64,000 nt of DNA, taken from the NCBI GenBank assembly GCA_965243095.1, contig OZ251530.1:1-64000 (forward strand). Direction: 5' to 3'. Shown piece by piece: positions 24,654 to 33,088 of the stretch. The notes under the pieces were generated by a model, which was given only the letters and a program-made list of their open reading frames with translations, was not told the origin of the DNA and did no database searches. Both the position numbers and the translations under genes were made by a program. How positions within the stretch are numbered: the first letter of the stretch is position 1; each line of letters starts with the position of its first letter. Source of the stretch: VXYL01 sp965243095. Its GTDB lineage: Bacteria; Pseudomonadota; Gammaproteobacteria; Pseudomonadales; Azotimanducaceae.

Positions 24654-25721
24654 TCAAAACAGTTCGCATTGCGTGCGGCGAAACAGATCCGTGCGCAGTT
24701 CCATTCGTCGCGGCGCCTGCTCCAACTCGTGCTTGCGCCGCGCCACGGCGAACCGTCTCTCGATCAGATCCGCGTAGACGCCTTGGCCGCGCATGCGTAC
24801 GCCCCACTCCGCTTGGTACGCCTTGCCGCCGCGCAAATCGCGCACGCGGTTCATCACATGGGCGGCCTTGAGCGGATAGTGTTCGGCCAACCACTCCTCG
24901 AACAGGTCTTTCACCTCGAACGGCAAGCGCAGCATGACGTAGCCGACGAACTCGGCGCCCGCTTGCGCGACTTCGCCGACCACGGCCTCGATCTCGTCGT
25001 CGTTGAGCGCCGGAATCACCGGCGCGAACAACACGCCGACGGGGACTTTGGCGGCGGCGAGTTCGCGCACCATGCGCAGCCGAGTGGCGGGGGAGGCGGT
25101 GCGCGGTTCCAGCTTCGTCTTCAACTCGTTGCGCAAGGTGGTGACGCTGATCGCCACGCTGACCAAATCGTGGGCGGCGAGATCCGTCAGCAAATCCAAG
25201 TCGCGCAGAATCAGCGCGCCCTTGGTGACGATGGTCACCGGATGCCGGTAGTCCAGCAACGTCTCCAAGACCTGCCGGGTGACTCGCAGTCGCTTTTCGC
25301 CGGGTTGGTACGGGTCCGTGTTGGTGCCGATGGCGAGGGTGCGACATTCGTAGCCCGGGGCCTCGAAGGCTTCGCGCAGTCGCGCCGCCGGATCCGTCTT
25401 GTAGAAAATCCGCGTCTCGAAATCCAGCCCAGGCGAGAGATCGAGAAAAGCGTGCGTCGGCCTCGCGTAGCAGTACACGCAGCCGTGTTCGCAGCCTTTG
25501 TAGGGATTGATGGATTGCTCGAACGGAATGTCCGGCGAGCGGTTGGTGGCGATGATGTTGCGGGTTTGATCCGGGGTGAACGTCGTGCGCGGATCGGGCG
25601 CGGGAAAGTCATCCGGCGGCGCGTCCCAGCCATCGGCCACGGCCACGCTCGGCGTCGCCTCGAACCGTCCGGCGGGATTGGAAACCGCGCCGCGGCCTTT
25701 GCGAACTCGCTTCTCGTCCAT
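24654..25721 (-). CDS. PA0069 family radical SAM protein
   Basis: 355 aa. The radical SAM cluster motif is in NPYKGCEHGCVYCYARP (C-x3-C-x2-C), in the arrangement of spore-photoproduct-lyase-like (SplB-related) proteins. LAIGTNTDPYQPGEKRLRVT and VTIVTKGALILRDLD are further family blocks, and APVIPALNDDEIE lies in the barrel. The biochemical reaction of this family is not established; its Pseudomonas member belongs to the LexA regulon as I recall. A LexA-like box lies 38 bp upstream here (25759-25774). Its stop abuts the convergent glycosyltransferase stop with no gap. Confidence 0.88.
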   Translation of the reverse strand: MDEKRVRKGRGAVSNPAGRFEATPSVAVADGWDAPPDDFPAPDPRTTFTPDQTRNIIATNRSPDIPFEQSINPYKGCEHGCVYCYARPTHAFLDLSPGLDFETRIFYKTDPAARLREAFEAPGYECRTLAIGTNTDPYQPGEKRLRVTRQVLETLLDYRHPVTIVTKGALILRDLDLLTDLAAHDLVSVAISVTTLRNELKTKLEPRTASPATRLRMVRELAAAKVPVGVLFAPVIPALNDDEIEAVVGEVAQAGAEFVGYVMLRLPFEVKDLFEEWLAEHYPLKAAHVMNRVRDLRGGKAYQAEWGVRMRGQGVYADLIERRFAVARRKHELEQAPRRMELRTDLFRRTQCELF

Positions 25722-25758
25722 GTTCGCCGCCGGTTGCTGTCTTGAGCCGGCAAGGTTA

Positions 25759-25774
25759 TTGTGTTTCTATACAG
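25759..25774 (-). promoter_or_regulatory. LexA-like operator
   Basis: On the minus strand CTGTATAGAAACACAA, compared with the gammaproteobacterial SOS box CTG-TATATATA-CAG: CTGTATA and the ACA of the second half-site fit, while the final base deviates. It sits 38 bp before the PA0069-type start in an AT-rich pocket of an otherwise GC-rich region. Confidence 0.5.
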
Positions 25775-25808
25775 CAATCAAGCTCGATCGCTGTGGCGCT
25801 TGTTCGGC

Positions 25809-27158
25809 TTACGCAAGCCGGCCGCGCAGCGAGTTCGGCAGCGCCGCCGTGACTTCCACCGTGGCGAAGTCGCCCACCAAGCCGGCATCCGCGGCCGGAA
25901 AGTTGACCACGCGGTTGTTCTCCGTGCGCCCGGCAAGTTCGCCGCCGCCGCGTTTGGCGCGGCCGGTCACCAGTACGCGCTGGCGGGTGCCCACCATGCG
26001 TTCCGCGTGGCGCGCGGCCTGTTCGCGCAGCAGTTCCTGCAAGGCGGCGAGGCGGCGCTTCTTCACCGCCGGCGGGGTGTCGTCCGGCAACGCCGCCGCC
26101 GGCGTGCCGGGGCGTGGGCTGTAGATGAAGCTGAAGGAGGTGTCGTAGTCGAGTTCGCGCACCAGCGCGAGGGTGCCCTCGAAATCCCGCTCCGTCTCGC
26201 CGGGGAAGCCGACGATGAAGTCCGAGGAGAGGCTCACCTCCGGTCGCGCTTGGCGCAACGCGCGGATCTTCGCCTTGTATTCCAGCACCGTGTGGCCGCG
26301 CTTCATGGCCGCCAGCACACGGTCGGCGCCGGACTGCACCGGCAGATGCAGGTGGCTCGCCAGCGCCGGCACGTCGCGGTAGGCGTCCACCAACGTGGCG
26401 GAGAACTCCACCGGATGGGAGGTGGTGAAGCGAATGCGGTCGATGCCGTCCACTTGCGCGGCGTAGTGGATGAGTTCGGCCAGATCCGCCTGCCCGCCCT
26501 CGAACTCCCCGCGATAGGCGTTGACGTTCTGGCCGAGAAAGTTGATCTCGCGCACGCCCTTGCCGGCCAGCCCCACCACCTCGCGCATCACGCTCGGCAG
26601 CGGGCGCGAAACCTCCGGCCCGCGCGTATAGGGCACCACGCAGAAGGTGCAGAACTTGCTGCAACCTTCCATCACGGAAACGAAGGCGCTTGGCCCGTCG
26701 GCGCGTGGCGCCGGAAGCCGGTCGAACTTCTCGATCTCCGGGAAGCTCACATCCACCAGCGGCACTCTGGCCTTTGCCTCTTGCGTTCGCGAGCCGCCCG
26801 CGGAGCGCCGCGCTTCGTCCACCATTTCCGGCAGGCGGTGCAGCGTTTGCGGGCCGAACACGATGTCCACGAACGGAGCGCGGGCGACGATGGCCTCCCC
26901 CTCTTGGCTCGCCACGCAACCGCCAACGCCGATGAGGGCGCCGGCGTTGGCCTCCTTGTGGCGCCGCCAACGCCCCAACTCGCTGAACACCTTTTCCGCC
27001 GCCTTCTCGCGGATGGAGCAGGTGTTGAGCAGCAGCAGATCCGCCTGCGCCGGATCGTCCACCCGCACCGCGCCGTGGCTCTCGCCGAGCAGATCGGCCA
27101 TGCGCGCCGAGTCGTACTCGTTCATCTGGCAGCCGTGGGTTTTCACATACAACTTCAT
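25809..27158 (-). CDS. miaB: tRNA-2-methylthio-N6-dimethylallyladenosine synthase MiaB
   Basis: 449 aa. Methylthiotransferase that adds the 2-methylthio group to i6A37 in tRNAs reading UNN codons, using two 4Fe-4S clusters and SAM. The N-terminal UPF0004 domain starts MKLYVKTHGCQMNEYDSARM with cluster cysteines in LLLNTCSIREKA and IGVGGCVASQEG. The radical SAM domain has VMEGCSKFCTFCVVPYTRGPE (C-x3-C-x2-C), and a C-terminal TRAM-like region ends the protein. Length is standard. It is divergent from tsaD across 81 bp, placing two tRNA position-37 modification genes back to back. Confidence 0.97.
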   Translation of the reverse strand: MKLYVKTHGCQMNEYDSARMADLLGESHGAVRVDDPAQADLLLLNTCSIREKAAEKVFSELGRWRRHKEANAGALIGVGGCVASQEGEAIVARAPFVDIVFGPQTLHRLPEMVDEARRSAGGSRTQEAKARVPLVDVSFPEIEKFDRLPAPRADGPSAFVSVMEGCSKFCTFCVVPYTRGPEVSRPLPSVMREVVGLAGKGVREINFLGQNVNAYRGEFEGGQADLAELIHYAAQVDGIDRIRFTTSHPVEFSATLVDAYRDVPALASHLHLPVQSGADRVLAAMKRGHTVLEYKAKIRALRQARPEVSLSSDFIVGFPGETERDFEGTLALVRELDYDTSFSFIYSPRPGTPAAALPDDTPPAVKKRRLAALQELLREQAARHAERMVGTRQRVLVTGRAKRGGGELAGRTENNRVVNFPAADAGLVGDFATVEVTAALPNSLRGRLA

Positions 27159-27187
27159 GGATGGGGCCGGCCGTTGCTCAAGGCACG

Positions 27188-27193
27188 ATTATA
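27188..27193 (-). promoter_or_regulatory. miaB -10 element
   Basis: A perfect TATAAT on the minus strand, 29 bp before the miaB ATG, in the short divergent miaB/tsaD region. No good -35 at 17 bp is visible, so the promoter may rely on an activator or an extended -10. Confidence 0.4.
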
Positions 27194-27239
27194 CTTTCAG
27201 CAGGATTCAAGCTGCTTCAACCTCGCTACACTAGCCGCC

Positions 27240-28280
27240 ATGCTGGTGTTGGGTATCGAAACGTCCTGCGACGAGACTGGCGTCGCGCTCTACGACACGT
27301 CGGCCGGGCTGGTCGCCGAGGCGCTGTACAGTCAAGTGGCGCTGCACGCGGATTACGGGGGCGTGGTGCCGGAGTTGGCCTCGCGCGATCACGTTCGCAA
27401 GATCATCCCGCTGCTCGAGGAGCTGTTCGCCAAGGCCGGGCGGGAAGTCGCGCAGTTGGATGGCGTGGCGTTCACCGCCGGGCCGGGGCTCATCGGCGCG
27501 TTGCGCGTCGGGGCGGCGGTGGGGCGGGCGTTGGCGTACGGCTTGGACGTGCCGGCGGTTGGGGTGCATCACATGGAGGCGCACTTGCTCGCGCCGCTCA
27601 TCGGCGGCGATGAGCAACGGCCGCGGCTGCCGTTCTCCGCGCTGCTGGTTTCCGGCGGCCACAGCCAGATCGTGCGCGTGGATGGCATCGGCAGCTACGC
27701 GCTGCTCGGCGAAAGCGTGGACGACGCAGCCGGCGAGGCGTTCGACAAGGTGGGCAAGTTGCTGGAGCTGGGCTACCCGGGTGGCCCTGCGGTGGCGGCC
27801 GCCGCCGAGCGGGGCGACGCTGGGCGATTCCGCTTTCCGCGGCCGATGACCGACCGGCCCGGTCTCGACATGAGCTTTTCGGGCTTGAAGACGCATGTGG
27901 CGAACACCGTGCGCGAGCTTTCGCCGCTGACGGAAGGCGATGTGGCGGACATCGCCCGCGCCTTCGAGGAGGCGGTGGTGGACACGCTGGTGATCAAGTG
28001 CCGCCGCGCCGTGGAGGAAACCGGCTGCGCGGACTTCGTGATCGCCGGCGGCGTGGCAGCGAACAAGCGCTTGCGCGCGCGGCTCGCGGAAGCCTTGGCG
28101 TCGCTGCCGCAGCCGGCGCGGGCTATCTTCGCGGCACCCGCGCTCTGCACGGACAACGGCGCGATGGTGGCGCACGCCGGGGCGCTGCGTCTCGCCGCCG
28201 GCGAACGCGCCCGTCTCACCATCGACACGCGGGCGCGCTGGCCGATGACGGAGCTGGACCCGGTGGCATCGGCGATATGA
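27240..28280 (+). CDS. tsaD: tRNA N6-adenosine threonylcarbamoyltransferase TsaD
   Basis: 346 aa from ATG 27240. Catalyses transfer of the threonylcarbamoyl group to A37 of ANN-decoding tRNAs, with TsaB and TsaE. It starts MLVLGIETSCDETGVALYD. The metal-binding HHMEAHLLA is present, along with LLVSGGHSQI, GESVDDAAGEAFDKVGKLL and the C-terminal APALCTDNGAMVAHAG. Length and order are standard for the family. An internal 89-bp stretch (27399-27487) has a near-copy in the small ORF at 16688. Its TGA overlaps the ATG of the next gene (ATGA). Confidence 0.97.
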   Translation: MLVLGIETSCDETGVALYDTSAGLVAEALYSQVALHADYGGVVPELASRDHVRKIIPLLEELFAKAGREVAQLDGVAFTAGPGLIGALRVGAAVGRALAYGLDVPAVGVHHMEAHLLAPLIGGDEQRPRLPFSALLVSGGHSQIVRVDGIGSYALLGESVDDAAGEAFDKVGKLLELGYPGGPAVAAAAERGDAGRFRFPRPMTDRPGLDMSFSGLKTHVANTVRELSPLTEGDVADIARAFEEAVVDTLVIKCRRAVEETGCADFVIAGGVAANKRLRARLAEALASLPQPARAIFAAPALCTDNGAMVAHAGALRLAAGERARLTIDTRARWPMTELDPVASAI

Positions 28281-29368
28281 TCAAAAGAAGAGGCTTGCGC
28301 GTTGCCGCCATTGTGGTCGTGGTGCTGTTGGCGCTGGCGGCGGGGTACTGGCTGCTACCCACCGACGATCCGCCTTCTGCCGGCGGCGACTTCGTGGACA
28401 TGCATGTTCACACCGCCGGCATCGGCGCCGGCGGCAGTGGCGCGTTCGTGAATCCCACCATGCGGGAGAACATCCGTTTTCCGCTGTATCTGCGCGCCTT
28501 CGGCGTCAGCGAAGCGGAGCTGGAGGCCGAGGGCGATGGCTTGGTGGTCGCCCGCATCAGCGCCGCGGTGGCCGCCTCGCGGCGGGTGGAGAAAGCGGTG
28601 GTGCTGGCCCTTGATGGCGTGGTGGCGAACGGCGAACTCGACCGCGAGGCGACGCAGGTGTACGTTCCCAACGAATTCGTCGCTACCGAGACGGCCAAGC
28701 ACGCCAACCTGTGCTTCGGCGCGAGCGTCAATCCCTACCGCGCGGACGCCATAGAGCGTCTGCACAGCGTTCACGCGCAAGGGGCCCTGCTGCTGAAGTG
28801 GATTCCCAACATCATGGCCATCGCGCCGGACGATCCGGCGCTGCGCCCCTTCTACGAGACGCTGGTGGCGCTCGACATGCCGCTGCTCAGCCACGCCGGC
28901 CAGGAGCGCTCGTTCGCCAGCGCCCAAGACGCGCTGGGCGATCCGCGCCGCTTGGAGTTGCCGTTGTCCCTCGGCGTCACCGTGATCGCGGCGCACATCG
29001 CCACCACCGGCGAAAACGAAGGCGAGGAGAACTTCGACCGCATCCTGCCCATGTTCGAGCGCTTTCCCAACCTGTATTCGGAGGTCTCAAGCCTCACCGC
29101 GGTGAACAAGCTCGGCTACCTGAAGCGGGCGTTGCAGGTGCCCGGCCTGCCGGAGCGTTTGCTGTACGGCACGGATTGGCCGCTGCAGTTCGCGCTGCTG
29201 GTGTCGCCGTTGTACCAAGTCCGCGACATCGGCTTGCGCACCGCGAAATCCGTCGCCGCGGTGGACAACACTTGGGATCGCGACGTCGCGTTGAAAGAGG
29301 CGATGGGTGTGCCGGGGCACGTGTTCGAGCGCAGCGCCGAAGTGCTGGCCATGGAACGCTGCGAGTAG
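28277..29368 (+). CDS. Membrane-anchored amidohydrolase (TIM-barrel metal-dependent hydrolase)
   Basis: 363 aa from ATG 28277, overlapping the tsaD stop. An N-terminal membrane anchor (LRVAAIVVVVLLALAAGYWLL) precedes the hydrolase domain. DMHVHTAG gives the first metal His pair, LLSHAGQE and VIAAHIATTG the later His residues, and YGTDWP the metal Asp: the set seen in Amidohydro_2-type enzymes such as decarboxylases and lactonases. PNEFVATETAKHANLCFGAS and EVSSLTAVNKLGYLKRAL support a complete barrel. Likely periplasmic and inner-membrane tethered. Substrate unknown; coupling to tsaD is probably positional only. Confidence 0.82.
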   Translation: MIKRRGLRVAAIVVVVLLALAAGYWLLPTDDPPSAGGDFVDMHVHTAGIGAGGSGAFVNPTMRENIRFPLYLRAFGVSEAELEAEGDGLVVARISAAVAASRRVEKAVVLALDGVVANGELDREATQVYVPNEFVATETAKHANLCFGASVNPYRADAIERLHSVHAQGALLLKWIPNIMAIAPDDPALRPFYETLVALDMPLLSHAGQERSFASAQDALGDPRRLELPLSLGVTVIAAHIATTGENEGEENFDRILPMFERFPNLYSEVSSLTAVNKLGYLKRALQVPGLPERLLYGTDWPLQFALLVSPLYQVRDIGLRTAKSVAAVDNTWDRDVALKEAMGVPGHVFERSAEVLAMERCE

Positions 29369-29384
29369 GTGTCATGCGATCGCC

Positions 29385-31016
29385 CTACGCCGATTCGGGC
29401 GCCGCCACCGCCGACGAATCCTCCGCCAGCGATTTGACCACGCCGAACGTCATCAACAGCAATACCACGCTCACCGGCAACGCGGCGGCCACGGAAGCCG
29501 CCTGCAGCGCACTCAATCCACCGACCAACAGCAGCACGGCAGCCACCAAGCCTTCGGCGCTGCCCCAAACGACGCGGAAGCGACGCGGCGGATGATCGTC
29601 GCCAAGGCTCAGCATGGTGGCGATCACCAAAGTGCCGGAGTCCGAGGAGGTGATGAACCAAGTGGCGAGCAGAAAGGTGGCGAGAAAGCACATCGTCCAC
29701 GTCAACCACGAGAGGTCGGTCATGCGTTCGATGGTGCCGTACAACGCCGATTCCAGTTGGTCGGCGCGCACAAGTTCCAAGATGCCGGCGGTGCCCACGC
29801 CGTCCGGCGCGTTCAATTCCAGATGCAGCGCGTTGCCGCCGAACATGCAGATCCAAAAGAACGCGAGCGACGTGGGCACGAACATCACGCCCACGATGAA
29901 CTCGCGAATCGTGCGCCCGCGCGAAATGCGTGCGATGAACATGCCCACGAACGGCGCCCACGAAATCCACCAGCCCCAGTAGAAGACGGTCCAGTCGCCT
30001 TGCCAAGCCGCTTCATCGGCACCGCCGGCGGTCCAAAAGCCCATCGGCACGATGTTGGCAAGGTATTCGCCCAAGGTGGTGGCGAAGAAACCCATAAGCC
30101 ATTCGAACGGGCCGAAGAACAGGAAAAACGCCAAGAGCACCATGCTGAGATAGATGTTCCACACGGAAATCATGCGGATGCCGCGGCCAATGCCCGAAAC
30201 CGCGGATAACGTGGCCACTCCCGAGATGATCACGATCAACGAGATCTGCGTCGGTTTGCCCGGGTCGAGGCCGAACAATGTGTGCAAGCCAGCGGCCATT
30301 TGGCTCACGCCGAGGCCGAGCGACGTGGCAACGCCGAACACCGCGCCGAACACCGCCAACAGGTCCACGGCGTGGCCGACGGGCCCATAGATCTTGTCGC
30401 CGATCACCGGATAAAGCGCCGAACGCAGAGTGAGCGGGAGCTTCTTGCGGAAGCCGAAATAGGCGAGACACAAGCCGACGATGATGTAGATCGCCCAGCC
30501 GTGCAGCCCCCAATGAAAATAGGTGACGCGCACCGCATGCACGGCGCGGCGTTCGTCCAATTCCACCACGCCGAGGTGGTCGGCGTGCGGATTGCTGTCG
30601 AAGTAGGTCAGCGGCTCGGCGATGGAGAAGAACAGGATGCCGATGCCCACTCCAGCCGAGAACAGCATCGCCAGCCACGAGAAGGTGCTGAATTCGGGCC
30701 GCGAGTCGTCGTCCCCAAGGCGGACGTTGCCGTGGCGGCTGAGCATCAAATAGAAGCAGACGAACAACATCCCGCAAACGGCCAGGATGTAGTACCAGCT
30801 CAACGTGGCCCCGATCCAGCGTTTGACGGTCTCGAACAGCTCGCCAGCGGGCTCCACGTACATAGCCGTGAACACCACGAACGCCAGCACCATGCCCTTG
30901 GACGCCAGCGCCATGCCCGGGTGCAAGCCAGACCACAACCCGGTCTTGGCCACCACCAGCCGTTTGTTCCGCCCCCGGCGCACGTCAGCGCTCCCCGGCC
31001 GGCGCGATGTCGGCAC
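29385..31016 (-). CDS. BCCT family transporter (betaine/carnitine/choline type)
   Basis: 543 aa, about 12 membrane segments. Diagnostic segments are SAGVGIGILFFSIAEP in the first half, YFHWGLHGWAIYIIVGLCLA with the conserved Trp-containing helix, and GWWISWAPFVGMFIARISRG followed by RTIREFIVGVMFVPT. SSDSGTLVIATMLS closes the core. These mark the betaine-choline-carnitine transporter family, which couples uptake of quaternary ammonium compounds or other zwitterions such as DMSP to Na+ or H+. The long basic N-terminus suggests possible later starts. It is convergent with the amidohydrolase and divergent from the purine permease, with a palindromic repeat pair between. Confidence 0.92.
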   Translation of the reverse strand: MPTSRRPGSADVRRGRNKRLVVAKTGLWSGLHPGMALASKGMVLAFVVFTAMYVEPAGELFETVKRWIGATLSWYYILAVCGMLFVCFYLMLSRHGNVRLGDDDSRPEFSTFSWLAMLFSAGVGIGILFFSIAEPLTYFDSNPHADHLGVVELDERRAVHAVRVTYFHWGLHGWAIYIIVGLCLAYFGFRKKLPLTLRSALYPVIGDKIYGPVGHAVDLLAVFGAVFGVATSLGLGVSQMAAGLHTLFGLDPGKPTQISLIVIISGVATLSAVSGIGRGIRMISVWNIYLSMVLLAFFLFFGPFEWLMGFFATTLGEYLANIVPMGFWTAGGADEAAWQGDWTVFYWGWWISWAPFVGMFIARISRGRTIREFIVGVMFVPTSLAFFWICMFGGNALHLELNAPDGVGTAGILELVRADQLESALYGTIERMTDLSWLTWTMCFLATFLLATWFITSSDSGTLVIATMLSLGDDHPPRRFRVVWGSAEGLVAAVLLLVGGLSALQAASVAAALPVSVVLLLMTFGVVKSLAEDSSAVAAPESA

Positions 31017-31106
31017 GATCGCCCGGCAAGCGGTACAGAAAACGCGAGATAAGCAGCGCCCGAAACGCGAAACAGAGTGTCAGCCTACCACAGCGCCAGC
31101 GTCGAC

Positions 31107-31243
31107 CCTGGGAGCGCGGGCGTCTCGCCCGCAGGGTGCCGTTCCCATTCCCAACGCCATTCGCCCGGGAACGCAGGCGTTCCGCCTGCATGCGGGCGAG
31201 ACGCCCGCGCTCCCAGCCCGCCGTCACCAAAAATCTGTCGTAC
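31107..31243. repeat. Palindromic repeat pair (REP-like)
   Basis: The left copy (from 31107: CCTGGGAGCGCGGGCGTCTC) and the inverted right copy (31167-31243) carry hairpins GCAGGCG-TTC-CGCCTGC and GCGGGCG-AGA-CGCCCGC and end in AATCTGTCGTA. They occupy the region between the divergent BCCT and permease genes. The right copy is nearly the same sequence that interrupts holC. Confidence 0.88.
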
Positions 31244-31310
31244 ACCCCACCCGCCCCCAACCTTCGCGTAACATGGCCTCTTGCAGGAACAACGCGACCG
31301 CCTCCCGCCC

Positions 31311-32648
31311 ATGCCCGACACGCCTCCGCCCGCGCCGCCCACCACCTCGCCCACCCCGTGGCTGGAGCGCCGTTTCGCGATCGCCGCACAGGGCTCCACC
31401 TGGCGACGCGAGGTGGTGGCGGGGGTCACCACCTTCCTAGCGATGGCCTACATCACCGTGGTCAATCCCACCATCCTCGCCGACGCCGGCATGGACTTCG
31501 GCGCCGTGTTCGTGGCCACTTGCCTCGCCGCCGCGGCCGGCACGTTGGCGATGGGCTTGCTCGCCAACTATCCGGTGGCGTTGGCGCCCGGCATGGGCCA
31601 AAACGCGTTTTTCACCTACACGGTGGTGCTGGGCATGGGGGTGGATTGGCGCACCGCCCTCGGCGCGGTGTTCCTCTCCGGCGTGCTGTTCGTGGCGCTC
31701 AGCGCGTTGCGCGTGCGCGAATGGCTGATCAACGCGATCCCCAAGGATTTGAAGCTCGGCATCTGCGCCGGCGTGGGCTTCTTCATCGCGCTGATCGCGC
31801 TGAAGAACGCCGGCGTGGTAACCGGCAACGACGCCACGCTGGTGGCGTTCGGCGACATGACGGGCTTCGCGCCGCTCGCCGCCGTTGGCGGTTTCGCGTT
31901 GATCGCCGCGTTGATGGCGCGGCGGGTGCCCGGCGCCATCGTCTTGGGCATGTTGGTGGTGGCGGTGGCCAGCTGGGCGTTCGGCGCCGCCGAGTTTCAC
32001 GGCGTGTTCTCGCTGCCGCCCTCGCCGGCGCCGGTGCTGCTGGAACTGGACATCCTCGGCGCGTTGCAGCTCTCCTTGGTGGCGGTGGTGCTGTCATTTC
32101 TGATCGTGGACGTGTTCGACACCGCCGGCACGTTGGTGGGCGTCGCCACCCGCGGCGGCATGATCGGCGCGGACGGCAAACTGCCGCGGCTGCGCGACGC
32201 GCTGCTGGCGGATTCCGGCGCCACGGTGTTTGGCGCGCTGGCCGGCACGTCCTCGGCGACCAGCTACATCGAAAGCGCGGCGGGCGTGGAAAGCGGCGGC
32301 CGAACCGGCCTCACGGCGGTGGTGGTGGCGGGTCTCTTCCTGCTCTGCCTGCTGTGCGCGCCGCTGGCCGAAAGCGTGCCGCCCTACGCCACCAGCGCCG
32401 CGCTGCTGCTGGTGGCGATGCTGATGGCGCGCGGCCTCGCCGACCTCGATTGGCAGGACATCACCGAGGCCGCGCCGGCGACGGTGACCGCCATCGCCAT
32501 GCCGCTCAGCTTCTCGGTGGCGGACGGCATCGGCCTGGGCTTCCTCTCCTACGCCGCCATCAAGGTGCTCGCCGGCCGCTGGCGCGAATGTCCACCGGCG
32601 GTGTACTTCGTGGCGTTGGTGTTCGCGCTCAAGTTCGCGCTACTCTGA
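31311..32648 (+). CDS. NCS2 family purine permease (AzgA/PbuG-like)
   Basis: 445 aa from ATG 31311; an in-frame TTG at 31281 would add ten residues without a better ribosome-binding site. The start of the transport domain, WRREVVAGVTTFLAMAYITV, and PTILADAGMD are characteristic of the AzgA branch. GMGQNAFFTYTVV, DVFDTAGTLVGVATR and GTSSATSYIESAAGV are the substrate-site segments of hypoxanthine/guanine/adenine permeases. About 13-14 membrane segments. Its TGA overlaps the ATG of the dehydrogenase small subunit (TGATG), an unusual partner for a purine transporter. Confidence 0.92.
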   Translation: MPDTPPPAPPTTSPTPWLERRFAIAAQGSTWRREVVAGVTTFLAMAYITVVNPTILADAGMDFGAVFVATCLAAAAGTLAMGLLANYPVALAPGMGQNAFFTYTVVLGMGVDWRTALGAVFLSGVLFVALSALRVREWLINAIPKDLKLGICAGVGFFIALIALKNAGVVTGNDATLVAFGDMTGFAPLAAVGGFALIAALMARRVPGAIVLGMLVVAVASWAFGAAEFHGVFSLPPSPAPVLLELDILGALQLSLVAVVLSFLIVDVFDTAGTLVGVATRGGMIGADGKLPRLRDALLADSGATVFGALAGTSSATSYIESAAGVESGGRTGLTAVVVAGLFLLCLLCAPLAESVPPYATSAALLLVAMLMARGLADLDWQDITEAAPATVTAIAMPLSFSVADGIGLGFLSYAAIKVLAGRWRECPPAVYFVALVFALKFALL

Positions 32649-33088
32649 TGCCCGGCAACATGGTTCCCAACCCAAAGCTCACGCGGCGATCCTTCGCCGC
32701 TTTCTGCGGCGCCGCGACCGGCGTCGCTTTCGCCTCGCCGGTGATTGGCAACACGGATTCGTTCCGCACTTTGAGCGCCAAGCTCACCGGCTTTGACGAG
32801 TCCGCGTTGGATCCGCAATTCGCCATCCAGCTGCGCCAAGCGCTGCTCGTCGCCGGCCACGCCGCGGGCCTTGAGGAGCTGTACGAAGCCAACACTGCGG
32901 CGGCACCCGCGGCGGCGCTGGCATTGGAGACGGACATCATCTCCGCTTGGTATTCCGGCGTGATTCCGCGCACGCCGCCGGTGGTTGGGAAGCTGTACGG
33001 CGCGCTGGTCTGGTCGGCGGCGGATTTCGCCACACCGCCGGGCATGTGCGCCGGCGGTGGCGGCTGGAGCGGGGTGCCGGCGCGATGA
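32648..33088 (+). CDS. Tat-exported small subunit of an FAD-dependent (sorbitol/gluconate-type) dehydrogenase
   Basis: 146 aa. A Tat signal at the N-terminus (LTRRSFAAFCGAATGVAFAS) and a helical mature part ending WSAADFATPPGMCAGGGGWS, matching small subunits of membrane-bound FAD dehydrogenases (PF12318-type, sorbitol dehydrogenase gamma). In such enzymes the small subunit carries the GMC catalytic subunit through the Tat system. It overlaps the permease stop by 1 base and the GMC start by 4 (ATGA), so the trio is translationally coupled. The usual cytochrome c subunit is absent from the window. Confidence 0.78.
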   Translation: MPGNMVPNPKLTRRSFAAFCGAATGVAFASPVIGNTDSFRTLSAKLTGFDESALDPQFAIQLRQALLVAGHAAGLEELYEANTAAAPAAALALETDIISAWYSGVIPRTPPVVGKLYGALVWSAADFATPPGMCAGGGGWSGVPAR

